Below, piece after piece: positions 37,001 through 47,200 of a DNA stretch of 64,000 nt. The stretch is taken from positions 248,001 through 312,000 of the forward strand of contig NZ_QVON01000003.1 of the NCBI RefSeq assembly GCF_003426735.1, in the 5' to 3' direction. The notes below the pieces were generated by a model. That model ran no database searches, had not been told where the DNA came from, and saw nothing but the letters and a program-made list of their open reading frames with translations. The DNA is from Arenibacter sp. P308M17 (GTDB lineage: Bacteria > Bacteroidota > Bacteroidia > Flavobacteriales > Flavobacteriaceae). Position numbers and translations under genes: made by a program. Position 1 is the first letter of the stretch. The number at the start of each line of letters is the position of its first letter.

Positions 37001-37285
37001 CCTGAACTTTAGGTTCCCCTCGTTGAGGTATAATCTATTTTCGACTTGGTTCCCGGAAAGAAAGATATCGGCAAGTCCATCTCCATTAATATCCCCAATA
37101 GCTACGCCACCTCCATTGTAGAAATAGAGATAATCCAAAATATTCAAATTATCCGATTCCGCAACGGTATTCTGAAAGTCGATCCCCGTTTCGTTTGGTA
37201 ATGGGTTCCTGAAAATTTCACCTTCCTTAGAACCGCAACCCAAGAGAACCAGGGCGAATATACCATATAATATATTTCTAATCAT
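34037..37285 (-). CDS. FG-GAP/VCBS-repeat lipoprotein with ASPIC/UnbV domain (CRTAC1-like), copy A
   Basis: 1082 aa from the ATG at 37285, which starts a lipoprotein signal (MIRNILYGIFALVLLGCGSK) and overlaps the end of copy B by 8 nt (37278-37285). An upstream frame to 37327 would put extra residues before the signal. The body holds more than ten FG-GAP blades with calcium-binding DxDxDGxxD loops (IGDINGDGLADIFLSGN, LDYDLDGDLDMYLLN, FGDYDQDGEQDIFISNG). An ASPIC/UnbV segment near the middle reads RFNYTDRNKFGIGTKVFAYL, then YTVRGFQASSEPMVHFGFG. It should form an integrin-like propeller on the outer surface. No enzymatic motif is seen. It is a tandem paralogue of the next gene. Confidence 0.87.
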   Translation of the reverse strand: MIRNILYGIFALVLLGCGSKEGEIFRNPLPNETGIDFQNTVAESDNLNILDYLYFYNGGGVAIGDINGDGLADIFLSGNQVENRLYLNEGNLKFRDITDTAGIAGESTWNTGAIMGDINGDGLLDIYVCAVVGINGFNGHNELYLNNGDTTFTESAAEFGLDFDTYSSSAALLDYDLDGDLDMYLLNHAVHTQESYGKAEVRKQRNFQSGDKLLRNDGGIFVDVSEEAGIYGGANGYGLGIAIADFNQDGYPDIYVGNDFHEDDYYYMNNGNGTFSEQLRNFFGHTTKFSMGNDVADINHDGWPDLISLDMLPEDEKVLKSSEGDDLTQTQILRVARFGYHYQYSRNMLFVNQQNAPYSETAIQSGIAATDWSWSALFGDYDQDGEQDIFISNGIPKRPNDLDFIKFASDEQIKIKLNNTKLVDQQAINMMPSGATHNYVFKGGEDMKYKDMSGIWTMKDTLISGATAMADLDNDGDLDLVANTLNGPAALYINKTDTKANYLKLRFNYTDRNKFGIGTKVFAYLNGELQYKELYTVRGFQASSEPMVHFGFGKQPTVDSLKIVWPNKTFQVLKEVATNQSLVISPENTSPFNYNSLIPSSKKMFNKVTGNLGINFEHVEDNYLDINRQKLIPYQISDRGPALAIGDLNGDGKKDLFFGGSKYIPSRIFLQGDTTYLENKIAIIANDSIKEDITAVIADLNKDGMSDLVIGTGGGDFYNEMTPLTDSYYLQNTNGFEPGVLPEYFENTAVIRENDFDNDGDLDLFVGNNAITNDFGNIPNSFLLRNDQGRFSVLENKELQKVGMVTDAVWSDFDNDGALDLIVVGEWMSPKFFKNSKGQLMEASPLDRTYDGLWECIIPFDIDDDGDLDYLLGNWGNNTKFRASNKYPMKMYYSDFDQNGSTETIVAIEKNGEYYPLEGLDELSAQMVGLRKKFLTYKSFAGKPIEGILDEKSLKNSAVLEVNTLESGYLENNDGKYSFVPFKSELQTAPIRAFLEYDFDKDGNTEILAAGNYFGIKPYHGRLDSFSGALIKSINDVILGNKLGLELELKSVRHMKIIDLNGGTYLLVTFNDDKAQVYELDE

Positions 37286-40200
37286 CCAGAGAAAAAACCT
37301 TTGGTTTATTATCATTAATGGCAGCAATTACGAATCTTTCTCCATTACTGGCCTTAAACCGTTCAATATGCTTTACCTCCTCTTTTATTAAAAACCCGCT
37401 TTCATCATAATTTTGCCATTTAAAATCCAAGTTTTCATCCCCTAAAAGTATACTCCCGAAATTGGCATCCAGACGCGAATATTGTGGTTTGAACTCAAAA
37501 TTATTACCTCCCATAATTAGGTCTACATAGCCATCTCCATTAACATCGGCGCAGGTGATTCCGCAGACGCAGGACAACTGTAAGCGTCCCGGCAGTTTCT
37601 TTATGGTAAATTCCCCATTCCCTTCATTAATGGCAATTACCGATTCCTGTACGGTACCCTCCTTTACTATGGATTTATCAAAAGTTTCTCCAGAAAACAA
37701 TTCCCCGATCGTTCTTTTTGCATATTCGGAAGCTTTGAGGTTTTGCTTTTTCAATACCACTATTTGGGTAGTCAACTCTTTCTTTTGATGTACAGGGTAG
37801 TCCTTCCCATCAAAACTACGGGTAGTAATTTGTTCAATGGTTCCGTTATTGTCAAAATCATTGACCCACAATTTCATGGGATTTTCCCCTGAGCAGGAAT
37901 AGGGCACATTATTCCCTTGATTTCCCAAGATTAAATCATAGTCGCCATCATTGTCCAGATCCTCTGCACTTACTACATTCCACCATCCGCTTAAACTATC
38001 CAATACAGTATTCATCTTGGACATTCCCTTGCCAGAGTTTTTATATATTACCGGCCTCCCCCAATCGGCCACTGTTATTAGATCTTTCTTTTTGTCGCCA
38101 TCCATATCCGCCCAGATAGCGTCCGTAACCATGCCTGCCTGTTTGGTGTCGTAGGCCAAGCGCTCCGTAGCGTCCATATAAGTACCGTCTCCCTTATTTT
38201 CAAGGAACAGATGGTCCGGATCCAGACCATAATTCCCAACAACACTTCTGGACCCTATAAAAACGTCCATGTCTCCATCATCATCAAAATCATGGGGAGC
38301 AATCACGGCTATATTTTTAAAAGTACTTGGCAAAATTTGGGATGAAGCTACAAAAACTCCCTTCCCGTTGTTGATATAAATCCTTGCCCTATAGCGTTGT
38401 TCATCCCCTACCTGATTACCACCGTTACCTACCATAAGGTCCATATCGCCATCCCCGTCCACATCCAAAAAGGCAGCCGCCGTGTCCTCTAGTTCCTCAT
38501 CCTTTTCGAAGGCCTTTTGAACCGAAGCGGTTAATTTTCCCTTTCCATGGTGTAGGTAGAGTACGCCGGCCTGATCTGCCCCGCCTCCAACAAAAATATC
38601 CTCATTACCATCACCATTAACGTCGGCCACGGCCAGAGCCGGTCCTTCTTGGGAGAGCATTTTAGAGATCAGCCCCTCGTAATCAAAGTCATTGTAGTTA
38701 TTCTCCCTGTGGGCCAAGAGATTGGAATCCCCCAATTCTTTAAGGAGCGGTTTAACATTGGTCTTATTGTTGGGAACATATATATCCCGGGCCTCGGAAT
38801 TTTTAAGGGTCAAGAATTGATTGGCTTTAATATTGTTGAGTTTTTGGGTATGGTCATCGGGCCAAATTACCCGCAGGGAATCAATGGCAGTGTTCTTGCC
38901 CAGGCCTATCGTCATTATATAATCTACAGATGATTGAAATCCTCTGGAAGGCATCAATTCCTGTACTATTACCTGATCATCAAAATAAAGTTTTACCGTG
39001 GTTCCAATGGCAAATTTGTTCCCATCCCTGCCCTCAAATTTTAATTTAAGATAATTGTTTCCAGACTTTTTTTCGCTGTGGTTCTCATATACAAAGGCTT
39101 CCATATTAACATTGTTGACTACAATGTCCAGATCCCCGTCATTATCAAGATCCCCGTAAGCTGCTCCATTGGACATACTGGGCAGATCCAAGCCCCAATT
39201 TTTGGTTTCATTGGAAAATGTAATGTCTCCCTTGTTCCTGTATGCGTAGTTAGGTTGGGGAGCAATGGGCATTTTGGCTATGATGGAATCTATGGATTGT
39301 TTCTCCCCGGTGAGGGCCATATTCTGAATAATTTCGTTGGCGAAAAAATCAACAAAATCCAGATCCGTTAAATCGTGATTTATACCATTGGTTATGTAAA
39401 TATCCTTTAAACCGTCATTGTCCATATCGAATAAAAGTCCGGCCCAGCTCCAATCTGTTTTGGCAATACCACTGTGATAGGCTACCTCGGAAAAAGTATT
39501 ATTTCCGTTGTTCAATTGCAAGGTGTTCTGTATGTATTGTTGGTAAAAATCCTTGCTCTGTTTTAATTTAAAAACGTTGTAGCCTTCAAACTCCATCACC
39601 GATTTCACCCTTTGGTCCCCTTCGGGCAGCATGTCCGTGATAAAGATATCGGCAAAACCGTCATTGTTTATGTCGGCCATATCAATTCCCATTGCGGATA
39701 AACTTAAATGGGAGGTCCATTGTTCTATTTCTTCCTTAAAAGTACCATCCTTTTGATTAATGTAGAGATAATCCCTTTCGTAGAAATCATTTGAAACATA
39801 GATATCCGGATAGAGGTCCCCATTGAGATCACTTACCATGACCCCAAGTCCAAAGCCTATTAAACTTCCATAAATACCCGCCATTTCACTTACATCCACA
39901 AACTTGCCGTTGTCATTTCTAAGAAGCATATCGCCCACACCCTTGAAAATATCCGGAATTCCGGCCCAATCTTGGGCCCTTACTTCCCGTTGCTCCGCAT
40001 AACCCAGACTACTTACGGGTACATTACTGTTGTTTAAAATATAGGCATCCAAATCCCCGTCTTTATCGTAATCAAAAAACGTGGCGTGGGTAGAAAAGCC
40101 GGTCTTGGCCAAATTATACTTAGCTGCCTTCTCGGTAAAAGTAAGATCCCCATTATTTATGTAAAGGTCATTATCGTGGTTATTTCCCTCCATGTTACCG

Positions 40201-40634
40201 GCATTGCTGACATACAGATCCAAAAATCCGTCATTATTAATATCTACCATGGTTACCCCTGTTGACCACGGTTTATTTCCTTGTACACCCGCTTTTTCGG
40301 AAATATCCTCAAATTGAAGATCTCCCTTGTTCAGATAGAGTTTATTGTGAACCATATTCCCGGTAAGATAAATATCGGGCAGGCCGTCGTTATTGATATC
40401 ACCAATCGCCACTCCCCCCCCATTGTAGAAATTTCTATATTTAAAAATATTAAAGTTTTTCTGGTTCACCACCTTGTTAACAAAGTCGATACCTGTTTTT
40501 TCCGAGGACAACAAGGAAAATAAGTTATCCCCATTGCTCCCATCCACTAAATCCACTTCCTTTTTTTGGGAACAGGATCCCAACAATAGCACTCCCAATA
40601 AAATAAACTTTCCCCTAATAATAACTTTCCCCAT
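37278..40634 (-). CDS. FG-GAP/VCBS-repeat lipoprotein with ASPIC/UnbV domain (CRTAC1-like), copy B
   Basis: 1118 aa. Lipoprotein signal (FILLGVLLLGSCSQKKEVDL; the acidic residues after the Cys fit a Bacteroidota surface-export signal). The domain order is the same as in copy A: FG-GAP blades (VAIGDINNDGLPDIYLTGN, TFFDYDKDGDLDAYILNNSN), an ASPIC/UnbV block (FEGRDGNKFAIGTTVKLYFD, then MPSRGFQSSVDYIMTIGLGK), and more blades. The two proteins share the start (about TGIDFxNxV...YFYNGGGVAIGDIN) and clearly arose by tandem duplication, but have diverged throughout. It is the first gene of the pair; the divergent sodium symporter gene begins 326 nt away. Confidence 0.87.
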   Translation of the reverse strand: MGKVIIRGKFILLGVLLLGSCSQKKEVDLVDGSNGDNLFSLLSSEKTGIDFVNKVVNQKNFNIFKYRNFYNGGGVAIGDINNDGLPDIYLTGNMVHNKLYLNKGDLQFEDISEKAGVQGNKPWSTGVTMVDINNDGFLDLYVSNAGNMEGNNHDNDLYINNGDLTFTEKAAKYNLAKTGFSTHATFFDYDKDGDLDAYILNNSNVPVSSLGYAEQREVRAQDWAGIPDIFKGVGDMLLRNDNGKFVDVSEMAGIYGSLIGFGLGVMVSDLNGDLYPDIYVSNDFYERDYLYINQKDGTFKEEIEQWTSHLSLSAMGIDMADINNDGFADIFITDMLPEGDQRVKSVMEFEGYNVFKLKQSKDFYQQYIQNTLQLNNGNNTFSEVAYHSGIAKTDWSWAGLLFDMDNDGLKDIYITNGINHDLTDLDFVDFFANEIIQNMALTGEKQSIDSIIAKMPIAPQPNYAYRNKGDITFSNETKNWGLDLPSMSNGAAYGDLDNDGDLDIVVNNVNMEAFVYENHSEKKSGNNYLKLKFEGRDGNKFAIGTTVKLYFDDQVIVQELMPSRGFQSSVDYIMTIGLGKNTAIDSLRVIWPDDHTQKLNNIKANQFLTLKNSEARDIYVPNNKTNVKPLLKELGDSNLLAHRENNYNDFDYEGLISKMLSQEGPALAVADVNGDGNEDIFVGGGADQAGVLYLHHGKGKLTASVQKAFEKDEELEDTAAAFLDVDGDGDMDLMVGNGGNQVGDEQRYRARIYINNGKGVFVASSQILPSTFKNIAVIAPHDFDDDGDMDVFIGSRSVVGNYGLDPDHLFLENKGDGTYMDATERLAYDTKQAGMVTDAIWADMDGDKKKDLITVADWGRPVIYKNSGKGMSKMNTVLDSLSGWWNVVSAEDLDNDGDYDLILGNQGNNVPYSCSGENPMKLWVNDFDNNGTIEQITTRSFDGKDYPVHQKKELTTQIVVLKKQNLKASEYAKRTIGELFSGETFDKSIVKEGTVQESVIAINEGNGEFTIKKLPGRLQLSCVCGITCADVNGDGYVDLIMGGNNFEFKPQYSRLDANFGSILLGDENLDFKWQNYDESGFLIKEEVKHIERFKASNGERFVIAAINDNKPKVFSLDD

Positions 40635-40960
40635 ATATCTTTTTGAATATTTTTTGATATGGAACTAAATTAAACTTTTCTCAAGTGGCTAAAACACGCC
40701 TGACCAATAACTGGCAGGAATCGCTATGGAAGCCGGTATCCATAGAGAAAAATCCCTATTTAAACAATAGGAACCAAGATAGTTAAAGTTCAATAATTTT
40801 TAGGTCTTCCCGCTGTTAATAATTGATATTTTTTTGCGTTCCCCCGATATAATTTTGATATATCCTTAATGTGCATTTTGTGATAAAGTGAATATACATG
40901 CCATATATTATAAATAATCCAATATATTTAGCCTAATAATCAATTAAATCCGATTTTATA
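40635..40960. other. 326-bp divergent promoter region
   Basis: It lies between the start of copy B (minus) and the sodium symporter (plus). It is AT-rich, with no gene. TAATTTTG at 40850-40857 matches the -7 consensus on the plus strand, but no TTTG lies at the right distance upstream. No LacI-type AAAACGTTTT site is present. Confidence 0.5.
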
Positions 40961-42613
40961 ATGTTAGGAATTCTTTCTTTCGTAGGCTTCACCCTTTTAG
41001 TGGCACTAATTGCCTATCTGGCTACCCGAAAAACTGATGAAAGTTCCTCTGACGGTTATTTCCTGGGAGGCAGAAGCCTTACCGCTGGGGTAATTGCAGG
41101 TTCTTTACTTTTAACAAATCTTTCCACCGAACAAATCGTAGGTCTTAACGGCAGCGCCTATACCGATGGTTTATCGGTAATGGCCTGGGAAACCTTGGCA
41201 GCAATTGCCATGGTAGTAACGGCCATTTTTCTATTGCCAAGGTATTTAAAGGGAGGGCTCACCACCGTTCCCCAATTTTTGGCAAAAAGATTTGATGTAA
41301 CCACTAAGACCATAACCTCAGGGCTGTTTTTAACAGGCTATGTAGTGGTTCTTTTACCGGTTATCCTATATTCCGGATCCGTAGCAATAAGTGGTATGTT
41401 CAATGTTCCCGAACTTTTGGGGGTTTCGGATTCCACTGCATTGGTATTGTGCATTTGGGGAATTGGAGTTATTGGGTCTATTTACGCAGTTTTTGGCGGA
41501 CTAAAGGCCGTTGCGGTTTCGGATAGCATTAACGCTATTGGCCTCATCGTTGGGGGAATCCTAATACCCATTTTTGGATTGATGGCCATAGGGGACGGAA
41601 ATATGTTTACGGGTCTTGATAATTTAATTACTTCTGATGCCGCACGGTTCGACTCTACCGGTGAAGCCGGACAAGAAGTACCATTTTCCACCATTTTTAC
41701 AGGAATGATGCTGGTACAACTTTTTTATTGGGGCACCAACCAACAAATTATACAAAGGGCCTTGGGGGCCAAAAACTTGGCCGAAGGTCAAAAAGGCTTA
41801 TTGTTGGCTTCTTTTTTAAAGATTTTAGGCCCTTTAATTTTAGTGCTTCCAGGAATGATCGCCTATTATTATTTTGAAGGCGGTTTGACTTCAAGTGACC
41901 TTGCCTATCCGGAATTGGTACGGGCCGTGTTGCCAAAACCTTTAGTCGGATTTTTTGCAGCTGTATTGTTCGGGGCCATTTTAAGTTCCTTTAACAGCGT
42001 GCTCAACAGTTCGGTAACCTTGTTCGGAATTGATATTTACAAACAACATATCAATAAGGAGGCCCCGGAAAAAACCGTGGTTAAATATGGAAAGATCTTT
42101 GGAATATGTTTGGCGTTGGCTGCCATGTTCATAGCCCCATTGATAGCGAATGCCGGCAGTCTGTTCAATTACCTACAAGAAATAAACGGCATTTACAGTA
42201 TTCCTATTTTCACCATTATTGTAGTAGGGTATTTAACCAAGAGGGTACCTGCCATCGCGGCTAAAATAGGCATCTTTTCCGGATCATTATTATATATTAT
42301 AAGTCAGTTTATACTCAAGGGCAAATTTGTAGAAAATGCCTTGGAATCGGCCAAGGCCTCCGGTATTACGGACCCTGCCGCATTGAAGTTGGTAGAGGCA
42401 GAAGCTTATCCGCACTTTTTGCATATTATGGCCATATTGTTTCTAGCCAATACGGCGATAATGCTTCTTATAGGAAAGTTTTACCCTAGAAAAGAGGCCT
42501 TTGAATTGGAATACACCAAACAAGTTTCCATTGAACCCTATAAATATGTAAACCATGTAGGGATTGCCATATGCATTATAGTAGTGGGGATTTATATTTA
42601 TTTTGCCAAATAG
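40961..42613 (+). CDS. Sodium:solute symporter (SSS family), probable sugar carrier
   Basis: 550 aa with about 13-14 transmembrane helices. The N-terminus and TM1-2 region have the SSS hallmarks: YFLGGRSLTAGVIAGSLLLT followed by NLSTEQIVGLNGSAYTDGL and WETLAAIAM. TM5 carries FGGLKAVAVSDSINAIGLIV (the sodium site region of SglT-like carriers), and TM8-9 has FGAILSSFNSVLNSSVTLFG. It resembles the sodium/glucose branch (vSGLT) more than the proline branch. Its place next to SusD-SusC and the maltose genes suggests that it imports glucose or a disaccharide from the periplasm. It ends in a strong bidirectional terminator. Confidence 0.9.
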   Translation: MLGILSFVGFTLLVALIAYLATRKTDESSSDGYFLGGRSLTAGVIAGSLLLTNLSTEQIVGLNGSAYTDGLSVMAWETLAAIAMVVTAIFLLPRYLKGGLTTVPQFLAKRFDVTTKTITSGLFLTGYVVVLLPVILYSGSVAISGMFNVPELLGVSDSTALVLCIWGIGVIGSIYAVFGGLKAVAVSDSINAIGLIVGGILIPIFGLMAIGDGNMFTGLDNLITSDAARFDSTGEAGQEVPFSTIFTGMMLVQLFYWGTNQQIIQRALGAKNLAEGQKGLLLASFLKILGPLILVLPGMIAYYYFEGGLTSSDLAYPELVRAVLPKPLVGFFAAVLFGAILSSFNSVLNSSVTLFGIDIYKQHINKEAPEKTVVKYGKIFGICLALAAMFIAPLIANAGSLFNYLQEINGIYSIPIFTIIVVGYLTKRVPAIAAKIGIFSGSLLYIISQFILKGKFVENALESAKASGITDPAALKLVEAEAYPHFLHIMAILFLANTAIMLLIGKFYPRKEAFELEYTKQVSIEPYKYVNHVGIAICIIVVGIYIYFAK

Positions 42614-42650
42614 CTATCTTGGCCAAATGGCCAAACAACTTTAGTACAAT

Positions 42651-42686
42651 AAAAAGAGGGCCGTTCCATGGAACGGCCCTCTTTTT
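42651..42686. terminator. Perfect 36-nt palindromic bidirectional terminator
   Basis: A fully symmetric 18+18 inverted repeat: AAAAAGAGGGCCGTTCCA on the left and its exact complement on the right, ending in TTTTT on each strand. It lies between the symporter stop (42613, plus) and the SusD stop (42708, minus). Confidence 0.93.
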
Positions 42687-42707
42687 ATAAATATCTAAAC
42701 TTAATTT

Positions 42708-44264
42708 TCAATACCCTGGATTCTGAACCAAATTAGGGTTGGAAAGCAATGCGGTTTCCGGTATTGGGAAAAGATTCATATTGGGATCACCACTTACCTC
42801 CTTTAAACCCCAAGGGGCGGTAAATTTATCAAATCTTACCAAATCGTTCCTTCTCCAAAATTCTATATAAAGCTCCCTACCGCGCTCCGCCAATAAAACA
42901 TCCTCTGTAACATTGGGCAAATCAGGGGTATTGGCCCTGGCTTGGCGCAATTCATTGACCATAGAAGTAATATCCTCTCCCATGCGCATCATAGCCTCTG
43001 CCTTCATTAGATGGGCATCGGAATATCTAAAAAGAATCTGGTGTCTTCTAAAGGAGTTGACTTCACCCCCGTCATTTGGGTGATACTTAAGAATTCTGAT
43101 ACCATCAGTTTCTCCATTTCCTACCAATGAGGCCAACTCTTTTTTCAAAATCAGATCGCCTCCCTGCCTATTTTTCAATTTGGTACCATCTTCATTATAT
43201 TGCTGATTGATCAAGAAACCATATCCAAGCCCTAAATTAACATTATTGGCATTGGTAGCATCGGGCACCCAACCTCTTCTTTCTTCCTGGCCATCTCCCT
43301 CGTAATTGGTATTGGGATCACCTTCAAAAGAGTCATAGAATTCGGCCAGGGTAGAAAATCCGTTCCATCCCCCTCCCGTATTGTCAGGGGAATTTTGATT
43401 GTAATGCATACTGTTCCATATCCTAGCCCCGATATCGCTATTCAAATAGAAAATTGTCTCTATGTCATCCGAGGATTCGAATATTTGAAAATACCCCGTT
43501 TCTATTCCAAAACCCAGATCTGCTATATCGTCAACAGCATCTATTACCTTTTGCATATTGCCATTATCCACTGCACCCCCATTGTAGATATGGGAATTCA
43601 GATAAATTTTGGCCAACAGAAAACTCGCCGCTGCTTTTGTAGCGGTTCCTGTATTGGCGGTTCCTGGGCTACCATCGGGCAAGCCCGGGAATGCCGCCAG
43701 TAAATCCGCTTCCACAAAGCTGAAAGCTTCACTTCTGCTCAATACCTTTGGATTAATTTCCGGGCCCTCATCCACTTCCCTAAAGGGAACGGATCCAAAA
43801 AAGTCCATCAGAAAAAACATATTAAACGCCCTTAGAAACCTGGCTTCCGCCAAAACTCCGGCCTCAGGATTACTTTCTATAATCTCCGTAGCCCTAAATA
43901 CATTTTGGTTTAAATTGTTCCAGGCATTTTTAATAAATAAATGCGCAGGGGTCCAGGTATGGGTATGCAGCTGTCTCCAAATCCCATTATCGCCCCAGTC
44001 TGTACCCCGTGTCGGTACCAACAGCTCATCCGTAGTAACTTCGGCCATGGCGTACATGTTTTCTTGCGTTGCAAAATCGCCACCAACTTTGTTATAAAGA
44101 TCACTAAGAGAGGAAGCCGGATTGGCCACCGGTGTAAAACCGCCACCGGTTGACTCACTAATGATCGAATCCGTTTCTTTTATCTCCAGATCGGTACAGG
44201 CCACAAGGCCAACCAACACAAATATGGAGCCGAAAACAGGTTTCATATATTTTTGAATGTTCAT
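42708..44264 (-). CDS. SusD/RagB family outer-membrane nutrient-binding lipoprotein
   Basis: 518 aa. Lipoprotein signal (FGSIFVLVGLVACTDLEIKE, Cys followed by acidic residues, which fits surface export). SusD hallmarks: helical TPR-like N-terminal half (NAWNNLNQNVFRATEIIESN, then ARFLRAFNMFFLMDFFGSVP), an RxxLxxAEAMxR motif (YSDAHLMKAEAMMRMGED), and the C-terminal RGRELYIEFWRRNDLVRF and NLFPIPETALLSNPNLVQNP. It caps the SusC barrel and binds glycan at the surface. It follows SusC by 10 nt. Neighbouring GH65/GH13 genes suggest an alpha-glucan ligand. Confidence 0.94.
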   Translation of the reverse strand: MNIQKYMKPVFGSIFVLVGLVACTDLEIKETDSIISESTGGGFTPVANPASSLSDLYNKVGGDFATQENMYAMAEVTTDELLVPTRGTDWGDNGIWRQLHTHTWTPAHLFIKNAWNNLNQNVFRATEIIESNPEAGVLAEARFLRAFNMFFLMDFFGSVPFREVDEGPEINPKVLSRSEAFSFVEADLLAAFPGLPDGSPGTANTGTATKAAASFLLAKIYLNSHIYNGGAVDNGNMQKVIDAVDDIADLGFGIETGYFQIFESSDDIETIFYLNSDIGARIWNSMHYNQNSPDNTGGGWNGFSTLAEFYDSFEGDPNTNYEGDGQEERRGWVPDATNANNVNLGLGYGFLINQQYNEDGTKLKNRQGGDLILKKELASLVGNGETDGIRILKYHPNDGGEVNSFRRHQILFRYSDAHLMKAEAMMRMGEDITSMVNELRQARANTPDLPNVTEDVLLAERGRELYIEFWRRNDLVRFDKFTAPWGLKEVSGDPNMNLFPIPETALLSNPNLVQNPGY

Positions 44265-44274
44265 AATGCTATGA

Positions 44275-47200
44275 TTAAAAAGTTACGTTAAATCCTAATG
44301 TGTATGTTCTTGGTCTTGGAAAAGCACTGTAGTCTATTCCCGCTATAGGCAGACCATTTAATAGGGCGGCACTGGCCGGAGCCACACTAACTTCCGGATC
44401 AAGACCTGAATAATCTGTAATCACAAATAGGTTCTGACCGGTAAGACTAAGTCTCATAGACTTGAACAAGCCTTCTTTTAATGGAACGTCATAGGAAATG
44501 GATGCTGTCTGCAATCTTACAAAATCTCCTTTTTCCAAGAATCTGGTAGACACCGAAGCTTCTGCAAACCTACCTTCCTGTCCTGCCAATTCCACCACAT
44601 TCTGTGTTACATTATTTCCACTGCCAATGGCACCCCCCGTAAAAAAGGCGTTGGCGGTATTATTGTAGATATAGTTGCCAAACTGACCGTTAAAATACAT
44701 GGATGCCGACCAGTTTTTATAACTGGCAGAGGTAGAGAAACCACCCGTAAAATCCGGTAGCGCACTCTTGCCCACGAACTTTTGGTTATCTACACCTCCT
44801 TCATGCACAGGGTTCCCATTGGCATCGAAGCCTGTAAACTCCCTTAAATAAAATGAATACAAAGGTTGTCCTGAAACCAAACGCTGTGCAAAAGCGTTGG
44901 AGAGACCGGCACCACGAATGGTTCCTGCGGCAATCTCCCCGTCGAAATCCGTAATTTCATTTTTATTGTAGGCCACGTTAAAACCAGCAGTCCAATCAAA
45001 ATCCTCTCCTTGTAAAATATCGTAATTTAGGGAGAATTCAGCTCCTTGATTCAGCACAACGGCATCCAAATTTTGGAAAAAGGTAGGCTGTGGTGAAGGC
45101 TGTGCTGCCTCAATATTAAGCAGTAAATCCCTAGTTTCCTTGCGATACACATCAACCGATCCGCTAAAGCGATCATTGGCGAACCCAAAATCCAGCCCAA
45201 CATTGTACTGGGTGGTCTCTTCCCATTTTAAATTGGGATTGGCAAACTCCACGGTTGAAATACCTGGAACGTTCACAGCTCCTCCATCCCCAATATTTGG
45301 ATCACCATTGATTGCCGTTGAATATCGTTCCCTTCTTACAAACCTACCATATCCCAAACCATCCTGGTTACCTGTAATTCCATAACTCAACCTAAGTTTT
45401 AGGGTGGACATGGCATCGCCCATAAATTCTTCCTCATTGATCTTCCAGGCAAAAGCAGCGGATGGGAATACCCCATAACGATTATTTTCACCGAAACGCG
45501 AAGAACCATCGGCCCTTACCGTTGCAGTAAATAAATACTTACTTGCAATGCTGTAATTGGCCCTTGCAAAAAAGGATTGCAGCTCGTCCGTATTGTCAAA
45601 CGTATTGGTAAAAATAGATTTTACAGGTATAGCCACTTCACCCAGACGATCGCTAACCGGTTCAGGAAAGAGTCTGTTCACAAAAAGATCGGCATCACCT
45701 CCGGACGCATAACCATATTGCTGATAGGAACCTGAAATCATGGATTCTACTTTATTTGCAGCGTCGGTTAGGTTCCTGGCCATGGAGTTTAAATTGGTTG
45801 TGGAATAACCCCACCCTTCAACATTTCTACCTTCGGTATTAAAATCCTGGTAGGAGAACCCCCCTAAAACATCCAATACCGAATTATCAAACTCCTTTTT
45901 GTATGATAGGGTCAATTCCAACAATCTATTTTCCAAATTAAGATCATTTATGGTACCCCTTCCATTACCACCGGCTCCACGGCCCACATTAAAGGATTTA
46001 CTGCCCAATTCAGCTTCACGCGTAGAATTGGATTTGTCGTAACCTACAGTGGCCTTGGCCGTTAAGTTTTCCACAATATCGTAGGAAGCCGAAAAATTGA
46101 TTAGAAAACGGTCTGTATAGGTCAGACTCTGCCAGTTCTCCAACAAATTCAACGGATTGATCCTGTCCCCGGGATTAAAGGTACTGTTAGCGGGCCAGGT
46201 TGGATTTGCCGAATAGGCTGCACCCAACATATCTCCGGTAGATCCGGCACTACCACTCAATGGCGGTGCTTCATCATTTACCCTTGACAGGGTACTCTGT
46301 ACATCGAGCCTTAATTTATCACTGAACAACCTTTGCGCCCAATTAATTCTACCGGTAACCCTCTCCTGTGAAGATTTTGGCACTATCCCAAACTGTTTGC
46401 CATAATTAAAGGTTGCCCTAACGTTACCGGACCCATAATTTTGGGAATAGGCAAAGTTGTTATTGGTAGAGGATGAATTTCTGGTAACCAAGGATTGCCA
46501 ATCCGTATCATTCCCAAGATCGGTTGCATTACCCCCAAAGGCGGACACTGCCGCCAAGAATTCAGACCTGTTCAATAAGTCGAATTCCTCTGCCGGGGAA
46601 GAAAAACTTATGTCGGAAGAAAATTCGAACGTACCACCCTGAGCACCTCCTTTACCACTCTTGGTGGTAATGATAACAACGCCATTGGCACCTCTGGAAC
46701 CGTAAATGGCAGTAGAGGAAGCATCCTTAAGGATACTCATACTTTCAATGTCGTTTGGATTTAAAAAGCTAAGCGGGTTTCTGGCCGAACTGGACCCTAC
46801 ACCTATATCGGTACCTTCAGAGGAACTACCTCCGGAAGGAAGCGGAACCCCATCCACCACAAATAAGGGATCGTTATTGGACCTGACCGAAGAAGTACCC
46901 CTTATCCGGATGGCAACACCGGAGCCGGGCTCACCACTCCCCTGGGAAATTTGGACCCCTGCAGTTTTTCCCTGGATCAATTGTTCGGGAGATGAAATAA
47001 TCCCCCCGTTAAAGTCCTCGGAAGTTACCGCTGAAACAGCACCGGTGGCATCCTTAACAGTAGTAGTTCCGTAACCAATGATCACCACTTCGGCCAATGC
47101 CTGGGCATCTTCTTCCATCATAATATTTATGGTGGCTTGGTTACCCACTGCCACCTCCTGCGTTTTATAGCCAATATAACTAAAAACCAGGACGGAACCC

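Noticed and set aside
34037..40634. Type IX secretion cargo
   Set aside because: Neither FG-GAP protein ends in a recognisable T9SS C-terminal sorting domain, and both have lipoprotein signals instead.
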